Positions 1 through 5,923 of a stretch of 12,678 bases of DNA are shown in pieces. Made by a program: the position numbers and the translations under genes. The notes beneath the pieces were generated by a model. That model did not search any database. It was given only the letters and a program-made list of their open reading frames with translations, and was not told the origin of the DNA. The stretch comes from Neofamilia sp964346535 (GTDB lineage Bacteria > Bacillota > Clostridia > Tissierellales > Peptoniphilaceae). How positions within the stretch are numbered: position 1 is the first letter of the stretch; the number at the start of each line of letters is the position of its first letter. The stretch spans positions 1-12,678 of the forward strand of contig CAYFUN010000034.1 of assembly GCA_964346535.1 (NCBI GenBank). Reading direction: 5' to 3'.

Positions 1-10
1 CCCTAACAAA

Positions 11-34
11 ATAAAAAACCAGCTTTCGCTGGTT
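11..34 (-). terminator. Rho-independent terminator of the hydEGF operon
   Basis: Read on the minus strand, a perfect 7-bp stem (AACCAGC/GCTGGTT, 17-23 with 28-34) closes a GAAA tetraloop and is followed by a run of six T. It begins three bases after the hydF stop codon. On the plus strand no T-run follows the hairpin, so it should act only on the hyd operon. Confidence 0.85.
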
Positions 35-37
35 GTC

Positions 38-1213
38 TTAGTAGGTTATTTTATCTAATATTCCCATAAAGTAGGCTATGGCTATGCCGTAGTTGGTTAT
101 GGGGATATTTTTTTCTTTGGCTTTTTCTATTCGAGCTTGGATGCTTTTTTTGTTTTGCATGCAGCCGCCGCATTGGATTATTAGGTCGTAGGCCTCTAAG
201 TTTTCTGGAAGGATTGGACCTGATGTGTTGTCAATTATAATCTCATTGCCGAATTTTTTTCTGATCATAGTTGGGATTTTAACCCTGCCTATGTCTTCTT
301 CTGTTGGGGCATGGGCACAGGATTCTGCTATTAAAATCCTAGAATCTGGCCTAAGATTTTCAAAGGCCTTAGCTCCTTTTACAAATTCATCTATGTCGCC
401 TTTTAGTTTTGCAAACAAGACTGAAAAAGATGTAAGTCTTACGTCTGCTGGCTTTTTTTCATAGACTTGTAAAAAAACTGAAGAGTCTGCCACTATTAGG
501 TCTGGTTTTTTATTTACTAGCTTCAAAGCAGCTTCAAATTCTTCTAACTTCACCATTATGCTTATGGCATTTCTGTCTAAAAGTTCTCGCAAGGCTTGGA
601 CCTGAGGCAGGATCAGCCTGTTTTTTGGTGCTGCTATGTCTTGAGGAACTACTAAAAAGACTAGGTCCTTTGCTTCAACCATATTATCAAAAAGCTGGTC
701 ATCAGATTTTGGTGCAAATTTTAAAATTGCATCTAAAAGCTTGTCTATAGAAGTTTTTTCTTTGGCAGAAACTTCAACTATAGTCTCTCCTGCAAGGTCA
801 TTTTTTATTTTTTGAATTTCTTCTTTAGCTAAGATATCAATTTTATTTATGGCTATTATTCTAGGCGTGTCCTTTAAGGATTTTATCAGGTCTTTTTCTA
901 CATCTAGGTCAGAAGAGGCCACTACAATTATTGCCAGATCAGTTTTTTCTAAAACTTCCTTGGTTCTTTTTGTTCTTGCTAATCCAAGATCTGTTTGGTC
1001 TACTAGGCCTGCTGTGTCCATTAAAAGAGCTGGGCCTAGGCCCCTTAATTCCATTGACTTATAAACTGGGTCTGTTGTGGTTCCAGGCTGGTCTGACACA
1101 ATTGAGATTTCTCTGTCGGCAAAGGCGTTTATAAGGGAGCTTTTCCCTGCGTTGACCCTTCCGAAAAATCCTATGTGGATTCGGCTTCCTGAATTTGTCT
1201 TATTTAAATCCAT
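38..1213 (-). CDS. hydF: [FeFe]-hydrogenase H-cluster maturation GTPase HydF
   Basis: HydF is the cytoplasmic scaffold and carrier that receives the 2Fe precursor made through HydE and HydG and delivers it to apo-hydrogenase. The protein has 391 residues, the usual family length. The N-terminal GTPase domain shows the P-loop GRVNAGKS (18-25), DTAG (66-69), NKID (123-126) and SAK (149-151). The C-terminal cluster-binding domain has C299-x-H301, then 46 residues, then C348-x2-C351, the HydF CxHx(46-53)CxxC cluster motif. The start ATG shares one base with the hydG stop (TAATG), which suggests translational coupling; a purine-rich AGGAAAGAGAG lies about 13 bases upstream, inside hydG. It is the last gene of the operon. 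Identification is firm from the cluster motif plus context; a general Era/Der-type GTPase is ruled out by the cysteine motif. Confidence 0.96.
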   Translation of the reverse strand: MDLNKTNSGSRIHIGFFGRVNAGKSSLINAFADREISIVSDQPGTTTDPVYKSMELRGLGPALLMDTAGLVDQTDLGLARTKRTKEVLEKTDLAIIVVASSDLDVEKDLIKSLKDTPRIIAINKIDILAKEEIQKIKNDLAGETIVEVSAKEKTSIDKLLDAILKFAPKSDDQLFDNMVEAKDLVFLVVPQDIAAPKNRLILPQVQALRELLDRNAISIMVKLEEFEAALKLVNKKPDLIVADSSVFLQVYEKKPADVRLTSFSVLFAKLKGDIDEFVKGAKAFENLRPDSRILIAESCAHAPTEEDIGRVKIPTMIRKKFGNEIIIDNTSGPILPENLEAYDLIIQCGGCMQNKKSIQARIEKAKEKNIPITNYGIAIAYFMGILDKITY

Positions 1214-2634
1214 TAAAATCTAAAGTCTCTCTTTCCTACTGTTTCCATTTCTTCTATATATTTTTTGGCCTTGGCCTTAACTGTTTCGTTAGGAATTTTC
1301 TCCAACTCTTCGTCTATTAGTTTTTGGCCAAGGTCTTTTGAAAAGTCTGAGCCGTAGTCTAATAAATACTCCTTTAAAGTCATTAGGGCATTTGGTTGGC
1401 AGCAGTTTAGGATTTGGCCTGATTTACAAAGCTGCATAAATCTGTCGCCAGTTCTGCCTTCCCTGTAGCAGGCTGTGCAAAAGCTAGGAATGTAACCAAG
1501 TTCAATTAGCCAGTCTACAATTTCTTCTAGGCTCCTGTTGTCTGCCAGGTCAAATTGGGCTGAGTTGTCTTCTTTTTTCTCTTCTTCTGAGTAGCCTCCA
1601 ATTGAAGTTCTTGAGCCGCCAGAGATTTGGCTGACTCCAAGTTCTAAGGCCTTTTCTCTAACTTTTTGGTTTTCTCTAGTTGAAATAATCATGCCTGTAT
1701 ATGGAACTGAAATCCTAATTAAGGCTATAAGCTTTTCAAAAATTTCGTCTGCTAGTTGGTTTTCAAAGTCGGCTGGGTCAATGTCATCTCCTGGTTGGAT
1801 CCTTGGTACAGAAATTGTGTGAGGGCCAACTCCAAATTTTGCTTCTAGGTGTTCTGCGTGCATTAAAAGTCCTGCAAATTCATACTTATAAGTTTCTAGA
1901 CCAAAGAGCACGCCTATACCGACGTCGTCAATGCCTGCTTCCATGGCCCTGTCCATGGCTTCTGTGTGATAGTCATAGTTGTGTTTTGGACCAGTTGGGT
2001 GGAGGGCTTCGTAGGACTTTTTGTTGTAGGTTTCTTGGAAGAGGATGTAGGTTCCAATTTCTGCGTCTTTTAGTTTCTTGTAGTTTTCTACACTAGTTGC
2101 AGCAATATTTACATTGACTCTTCTAATTTGACCGTTATCGTGTTTTATTGAATAGATGGTCTTTATCGATTCTATTACATACTCTATCGGATTGTTAACT
2201 GGGTCTTCACCTAGTTCTAGGGCCAGTCTTTTGTGGCCCATGTCTTGAAGGGCTATAACTTCTCTTTTAATTTCTTCTTGGCTAAGTTTCTTCCTTCTTA
2301 TGTTTTTGTTTTTCAAATGATAAGGACAGTAAACACAGCCGTTGACACAGTAGTTAGAAAGATAAAGGGGAGCAAAGAGAACTATTCTAGAGCCGTAGTG
2401 GTCTTCCTTAATTTTTCTCGCTAGGGAATAGATTTCAGAATTTATTTCTTCGTCATCTGTCATTAATAGGACAGAGGCTTCTCTGTGGTCTAGGCCCTTT
2501 TCTTCCTTGGCCTTTGATAAAATTTGTCTAAGTAAGTCCTTGTTATTTTTATTTTTCTCTGCATAGGCAAGAGTGTCTAAAATTTCTTGGTGGTTTATAA
2601 ATTCTTCTGCTTTTGATGAGTCTTTTTTATACAT
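1213..2634 (-). CDS. hydG: [FeFe]-hydrogenase maturase HydG (radical-SAM tyrosine lyase)
   Basis: HydG cleaves tyrosine to p-cresol and dehydroglycine and makes the CO and CN ligands on an iron-cysteine synthon used for the H-cluster. The protein has 473 residues, close to characterised HydG. It shows the radical-SAM motif C96-x3-C100-x2-C103 near the start of the barrel. The C-terminal auxiliary cluster motif CX2CX22C is present as C386, C389 and C412. This second motif separates HydG from its relative ThiH. The start is supported by AGAAGGAAATC directly before the ATG. The gene overlaps hydE by 8 bases (ATGTATAA) and hydF by one base, so the three are surely co-transcribed and probably made in fixed proportion. 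No truncation or missing catalytic cysteine is seen. Confidence 0.97.
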   Translation of the reverse strand: MYKKDSSKAEEFINHQEILDTLAYAEKNKNNKDLLRQILSKAKEEKGLDHREASVLLMTDDEEINSEIYSLARKIKEDHYGSRIVLFAPLYLSNYCVNGCVYCPYHLKNKNIRRKKLSQEEIKREVIALQDMGHKRLALELGEDPVNNPIEYVIESIKTIYSIKHDNGQIRRVNVNIAATSVENYKKLKDAEIGTYILFQETYNKKSYEALHPTGPKHNYDYHTEAMDRAMEAGIDDVGIGVLFGLETYKYEFAGLLMHAEHLEAKFGVGPHTISVPRIQPGDDIDPADFENQLADEIFEKLIALIRISVPYTGMIISTRENQKVREKALELGVSQISGGSRTSIGGYSEEEKKEDNSAQFDLADNRSLEEIVDWLIELGYIPSFCTACYREGRTGDRFMQLCKSGQILNCCQPNALMTLKEYLLDYGSDFSKDLGQKLIDEELEKIPNETVKAKAKKYIEEMETVGKRDFRF

Positions 2635-3676
2635 GATTTCCTTCTTCCTTGTAGTCTCCTCTGTCTAAGGAGATTTTGTATCCGATTTGCTTAAGTTTGT
2701 CTTCCAAGTCTAAAAAGTCGTCGCTGTTTTCGACCTGGGTTCCAATTTTATTGTCATAGAGTTTATAATTTTGTCTAAGTTTTTCGTCGCCAATATTTGG
2801 CATGAGGACATTACAGCCTGCTAAAATTCCCTTTTCTCTGCCTCTATCGTCAATGCTTCCTAGGGCAGTTGTTGCTGGTAGGAGAATTTTTTCGTTGGCA
2901 ATTCTAACTATAGATAGAATTTTTAAAACGTCTCCTAGGTCCCCAGCTGGATAGTCTTTAAAAGGCGTGTCGTGGTGGGGAATAAAGGGGCCGAGGCCAA
3001 CCATTTGTGGCTGGAGTTTTAATATAAACTTAAGGTCCCTATAAAGGTCTTCTAATTTTTGAAAAGGCGATCCAACCATCATTCCGCAACCAGTTTGGTA
3101 GCCTAGGTCCTTGAGCTTAAAGAGGGTATTAATTCTCCTATCAAAGTCCATGGACTTAGGGTGGAGTTTATAATAGTGGTCTTTAGATGAAGTTTCGTGG
3201 CGAAGGAGATAGCGGTTTGCTCCTTGATCCTTCAAGGCCTTTAAGTCTTCAAAGGATCTTTCTCCTAAAGACAGGGTCAAAGCTAAGTCGTATTTTTCTT
3301 CAATTTCTCCTATTAGGTCTTCTAAAAAGTCTATGCTATAAAAATCATCTTCTCCTCCTTGGAGGACTATGGTCTTTATGCCGAGAGAGTTTGCATGGGC
3401 CACTCTTGAAAGAATTTCATCTTTACTAAGCCTAGTTCTTTCAATATTTTTATTGGCAGATCTAAGGCCACAGTAAAAGCAATTATTTTTACAATAAGTT
3501 GAAATCTCTATTAGGCCACGGATATAAATTTTATTGCCAAAGTTTTTTAAGGCCAAGTTTCTGGCGTAGGCATTTAAGTCCCTATAGTCTTCAAGGTCCA
3601 TTAAATATTTAAAGTCCTCAAAGGATAGGTCTTTTGTTTTATAAAATTGTTCACAAATTTCTAGTGTTTTATTCAT
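2627..3676 (-). CDS. hydE: [FeFe]-hydrogenase maturase HydE (radical SAM)
   Basis: HydE is a radical-SAM enzyme that acts on the HydG-derived iron-CO-CN-cysteine product during assembly of the 2Fe subcluster. The protein has 349 residues, typical of the family. The radical-SAM cluster motif is C62-x3-C66-x2-C69 (YCKNNCFYCG), inside a BioB-like barrel. The second, non-conserved CX7CX2C site known from some HydE proteins is absent: the C-terminal part has a lone cysteine in AGCNVLMPN. BioB and PylB are related folds, but the neighbouring hydG and hydF settle the assignment. The start ATG has AAGGAAG a few bases upstream. It is the first gene of the operon, about 40 bases below a good promoter. 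Confidence 0.95.
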   Translation of the reverse strand: MNKTLEICEQFYKTKDLSFEDFKYLMDLEDYRDLNAYARNLALKNFGNKIYIRGLIEISTYCKNNCFYCGLRSANKNIERTRLSKDEILSRVAHANSLGIKTIVLQGGEDDFYSIDFLEDLIGEIEEKYDLALTLSLGERSFEDLKALKDQGANRYLLRHETSSKDHYYKLHPKSMDFDRRINTLFKLKDLGYQTGCGMMVGSPFQKLEDLYRDLKFILKLQPQMVGLGPFIPHHDTPFKDYPAGDLGDVLKILSIVRIANEKILLPATTALGSIDDRGREKGILAGCNVLMPNIGDEKLRQNYKLYDNKIGTQVENSDDFLDLEDKLKQIGYKISLDRGDYKEEGNHV

Positions 3677-3724
3677 TGTCTTCCTTGTCTTTGTTAGCTG
3701 AGTTAGTTAAAAAGTACACAATCT

Positions 3725-3752
3725 ATTATAATACTTGTGAGATTTTTATCAA
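3725..3752 (-). promoter_or_regulatory. Promoter of hydEGF
   Basis: On the minus strand there is a -35 TTGATA (3752-3747), a 16-base spacer and a perfect -10 TATAAT (3730-3725). The predicted transcript starts near 3718, giving a leader of about 40 bases before hydE. Confidence 0.75.
3735..3752. promoter_or_regulatory. Possible Rex-type operator over the hyd promoter
   Basis: The 18-base site TTGTGA-GATTTT-TATCAA agrees at 10 of 12 half-site positions with the Bacillus-type Rex consensus TTGTGA-N6-TCACAA. It sits in a wider imperfect palindrome with matching ends ACTTG (3733-3737) and CAAGT (3750-3754). It covers the -35 box and most of the spacer of the hyd promoter, where a repressor would block RNA polymerase. 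Rex senses NADH/NAD+ and is known to control hydrogenase and fermentation genes in Clostridia. The assignment is inference; Clostridia often use the variant TTGTTAA-N4-TTAACAA instead. Confidence 0.4.
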
Positions 3753-3852
3753 GTAAGATATTAGAATCTTTCTATATTTATCTATAAGAGCCCAGACTCT
3801 AACATGGTCTTTATAAGTGAACTTTAATGGCTTCTATATAATTGTAAGAAGA

Positions 3853-3867
3853 TAGAAAATTTTTCTA
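3853..3867. repeat. Short perfect palindrome, possible operator
   Basis: TAGAAAA-T-TTTTCTA has 7-bp arms around a single base. It lies about 20 bases upstream of the -35 of the predicted transporter promoter. It is low in complexity, so chance is a fair explanation. Confidence 0.25.
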
Positions 3868-3885
3868 AGATTTATTTACAAATAT

Positions 3886-3914
3886 TTGCCTTTGATTTTA
3901 TCAGGTGTTAAAAT
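3886..3914 (+). promoter_or_regulatory. Promoter of the EamA transporter pair
   Basis: There is a -35 TTGCCT (3886-3891), a 17-base spacer and a -10 TAAAAT (3909-3914) preceded by TG in the extended -10 position. The predicted start near 3921 gives a leader of about 66 bases. Confidence 0.5.
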
Positions 3915-3935
3915 GGGAAGTGACGATTGAAAATC

Positions 3936-3948
3936 CTTGTGAGATTTT
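3936..3948 (+). repeat. Second copy of 13-base direct repeat CTTGTGAGATTTT
   Basis: This is identical to 3734-3746 inside the hyd promoter. The copy here falls about 16-28 bases downstream of the predicted transporter transcription start. Only the first copy is followed by a second half-site (TATCAA), so only that one looks like a full palindrome. Confidence 0.5.
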
Positions 3949-3986
3949 ATTTTAAAAATTTCTTATAAATTAGAAAGAGGTGGACC

Positions 3987-4913
3987 ATGGAAGTTTCAAA
4001 AAAGACTAGATTATTAAGCAGCCTGGCTTTGACTTTTGCAACCATGCTTTGGGGACTAAATTATGTCGCCCAACAAGAAGGAGCAAGGCACCTTGACCCT
4101 TTTTCTTTTAATATGCTTAGAATGTTTATTGCCACTGCCTTTCTTTTGCCTTTTATATTTTTTAGAAATTATAAAAACTATAAGAAGGTATTTTTTTGGT
4201 CTAGAGAAGACAAGGTTAGGGAAACTATTAAAGGCGGAATAATTTGTGGCCTCGTCTTAATTGCAGGTCTAACCTGCCAACAAAGTGGAATTAAGTTCAC
4301 TTCTGTAGGTAAGGCAGGGTTTTTGTCCTCCCTTTCTATTATTTTCGTTCCCTTAATTTCTATTTTTGAAGGGAAAAAAGTTCAAGGCTACCAGTGGCTG
4401 GGAATTTTATTCGCTCTCCTTGGAGCTTTTATTCTTTCCTTTAGTGATTTTAGCGGAATAAATATTGGAGATATTTTTATGGTTGGAGCTGGCTTTTTTA
4501 TAGCCTTGCATATTGTCACTGCAGGCCACTTTAATAAAAGGGTAGACTCTATAAAATTTTCTCTCTTTAGATTTTTATTTGCAGGAATTTTTTCCTTTAT
4601 TATAATGATACTTTTAGAAGACTTTAGCTGGACTAATGTAAAACTAGTTCTCAGACCAGTTTTGTTTTCTGGAATTTTTGGCTCTGGCCTTGCCTTTACA
4701 TTAATGGCACTGAGCCAGAGAAACTTAGACAATGTTTCAACATCAATAATTATGAGTCTAGAATCTGTTTTTTCCCTCTTATCTGGATGGATAATTCTTG
4801 GGCAAAAACTTAGTCCTAGGGAGATTTTAGGGTCTACAATTTTATTTACATCTGTTATGGCCATGCAAGTTTATGGGGCCAAAAAATCAAGAAAGGAGCA
4901 AGCTTATGACTAA
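3987..4913 (+). CDS. EamA/DMT-family transporter (first of tandem pair)
   Basis: This is an integral membrane protein of the drug/metabolite transporter superfamily; the substrate cannot be read from sequence. Its 308 residues fit the two-repeat EamA layout with about ten membrane segments. The first lies near residues 10-30 (leading into WGLNYVAQQ) and the last near 280-300. Typical features are the GKAGFLSSL stretch before the fourth segment and the short positively charged ends. The start ATG follows AAAGAGG with six bases between. It overlaps the next gene by 8 bases (ATGACTAA), so the two are translationally coupled, and it is divergent from hydEGF. Related DMT proteins export amino acids, metabolites or drugs, or take up riboflavin-like compounds; none of these can be preferred here. 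Confidence 0.9.
   Translation: MEVSKKTRLLSSLALTFATMLWGLNYVAQQEGARHLDPFSFNMLRMFIATAFLLPFIFFRNYKNYKKVFFWSREDKVRETIKGGIICGLVLIAGLTCQQSGIKFTSVGKAGFLSSLSIIFVPLISIFEGKKVQGYQWLGILFALLGAFILSFSDFSGINIGDIFMVGAGFFIALHIVTAGHFNKRVDSIKFSLFRFLFAGIFSFIIMILLEDFSWTNVKLVLRPVLFSGIFGSGLAFTLMALSQRNLDNVSTSIIMSLESVFSLLSGWIILGQKLSPREILGSTILFTSVMAMQVYGAKKSRKEQAYD
4892..4898 (+). promoter_or_regulatory. Ribosome binding site that fixes the start of the second EamA gene
   Basis: AAAGGAG lies seven bases before the ATG at 4906, inside the end of the first transporter gene. The longer reading frame from ATG 4873 has no such site, so 4906 is preferred. Confidence 0.85.
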
Positions 4914-5853
4914 GGGCAAGGCAATTGCTGGAGATTTAAATAGGTTTGAAAAGAGAAGGCTGGCGCTGATGATGCTCTTTGCAGCTACTTTAATTTGGGG
5001 TTTTACTTTCTTAGCCCAATCAGAAGGAGCCAAGCACGTTCCACCCTTGTTTTTCAATGCAGTTAGATTTTGGATTGGTGGTTTAGTTGTCCTTCCTGTT
5101 GCAGTTTTAAGGGCGACAAAAAACACTGGCAAACTTTCTTTTTGGTACCATGTTGACAACAAGGCCCTCACTATTAAGGGAGCCTTTATTGATTCTCTAA
5201 CCGTAGCCTTTGGCGTAACCTTCCAACAAATGGGAATGGCCACAGCCAGCCCTGGCAAGGGAGGATTTTTAGCCTCTCTTACTATTGTCTTTGTTGCAGT
5301 TATTGGCCTTTTCTTTGGAAAAAAAATTAGACTGCCTCAATGGCTGGGAATTGCAACTGCAATTTTTGGTGTAGGCCTTATGTCACTAACCTCAGACCTT
5401 TCTATAAGTACAGGAGAAATTTATTTAATTATTTCTGCTTTTATTTATGCCTTTAATACAATTTTAACTGGCTATTATTCTACTAGGGTAGAGACTTTCA
5501 AATACACTACCTTTAGATTTTTCTTTGCAGCAGCAATTTGTACGATTTTGTCTTTAATCTTCGAAGAGGTTTCAATGGATGCTGTAAGAACTGCTATGCC
5601 TACTTTGTTATTTACTGGTGTATTTTCATCAGGGATAGCCTTTACCCTCCAAGCCTTCGCCCAAGTTCACGTTGAAGACTTGACAACTCAATTGATGCTT
5701 TCCCTAGAATCAATTATTGCCCTTTTAGCTCAATGGATTTTCTTGGGAACAGTTATGTCTGGCAGGGAAATGCTAGGCGCTTTTATATTACTTGGGTCAG
5801 TTATCTTTATCCAAGTATACGAGGCCATGGCTAGGAAAAAGTTAGAAGCCTAG
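4906..5853 (+). CDS. EamA/DMT-family transporter (second of tandem pair)
   Basis: This is a second ten-segment EamA permease of 315 residues from the chosen start. It is a clear paralogue of its upstream neighbour: WGFTFLAQSEGAKH matches WGLNYVAQQEGARH, and FQQMGMATASPGKGGFLASL matches CQQSGIKFTSVGKAGFLSSL. The pair therefore looks like a tandem duplication that has since diverged. The 4906 start is chosen because AAAGGAG sits seven bases upstream and the 8-base overlap ATGACTAA mirrors the hydE/hydG junction; an in-frame ATG at 4873 would add 11 residues. The stop is TAG. No terminator separates it from topA 70 bases on, so some read-through into topA is likely. Substrate is unknown. Confidence 0.9.
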   Translation: MTKGKAIAGDLNRFEKRRLALMMLFAATLIWGFTFLAQSEGAKHVPPLFFNAVRFWIGGLVVLPVAVLRATKNTGKLSFWYHVDNKALTIKGAFIDSLTVAFGVTFQQMGMATASPGKGGFLASLTIVFVAVIGLFFGKKIRLPQWLGIATAIFGVGLMSLTSDLSISTGEIYLIISAFIYAFNTILTGYYSTRVETFKYTTFRFFFAAAICTILSLIFEEVSMDAVRTAMPTLLFTGVFSSGIAFTLQAFAQVHVEDLTTQLMLSLESIIALLAQWIFLGTVMSGREMLGAFILLGSVIFIQVYEAMARKKLEA

Positions 5854-5871
5854 GCCAAGATACATTAATAG

Positions 5872-5900
5872 TTGAAAAAATTTCTAACTTGTGATAGCTT
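5872..5900 (+). promoter_or_regulatory. Possible promoter of topA
   Basis: TTGAAA (5872-5877), a 17-base spacer and TAGCTT (5895-5900) with TG in the extended -10 position. The -10 is weak. The spacer contains TTGTGA, the same half-site as in the hyd and transporter control regions. Confidence 0.35.
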
Positions 5901-5910
5901 AAGATACCAT

Positions 5911-5915
5911 AAGGA
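5911..5915 (+). promoter_or_regulatory. Ribosome binding site that fixes the topA start
   Basis: AAGGA lies eight bases before the ATG at 5924. The alternative in-frame ATG at 5915 overlaps this site and has no Shine-Dalgarno of its own, so 5924 is the better start. Confidence 0.75.
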
Positions 5916-5923
5916 TGGTGAAT

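Larger units (their letters stand above)
3677..3986. other. Divergent intergenic control region (hydE / EamA transporter)
   Basis: This 310-base AT-rich stretch holds no credible gene. It contains the hyd promoter with its Rex-like site, a plus-strand promoter for the first transporter, a 13-base direct repeat and a short AT palindrome at 3853-3867 (TAGAAAA-T-TTTTCTA). I recognise no riboswitch or terminator in it. Confidence 0.7.

Noticed and set aside
225..464. Plus-strand open frame opposite hydF
   Set aside because: It is antisense to a firmly identified gene, lacks a ribosome site and shows no family features. The same applies to the other frames opposite or inside hydG, hydE, the transporters, topA and secA.
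3690..3712. TTGTTAGCTGAGTTAGTTAA as a clostridial-type Rex site in the hydE leader
   Set aside because: The second half should read TTAACAA; here it is a direct, not inverted, match.
3782..3814. Imperfect hairpin TATAAGAGCC...GGTCTTTATA as a riboswitch or terminator
   Set aside because: It has a bulge and internal loop, no T-run, and lies outside both predicted transcripts.
3837..3842. TATAAT on the plus strand in the divergent region
   Set aside because: No matching -35; the 3886/3909 pair has correct spacing and an extended -10.
4388..4864. Long minus-strand frame opposite the first transporter
   Set aside because: It is a by-product of the codon composition of the membrane gene; no start signal and no recognisable protein features.
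4873..4905. Eleven-residue N-terminal extension of the second EamA protein from ATG 4873
   Set aside because: No ribosome site precedes 4873, whereas AAAGGAG sits seven bases before ATG 4906, and the first membrane segment begins well after it.
5915..5923. Upstream topA start at ATG 5915
   Set aside because: It overlaps the AAGGA that serves ATG 5924, and MAQNLIIVESP is the family-like beginning.
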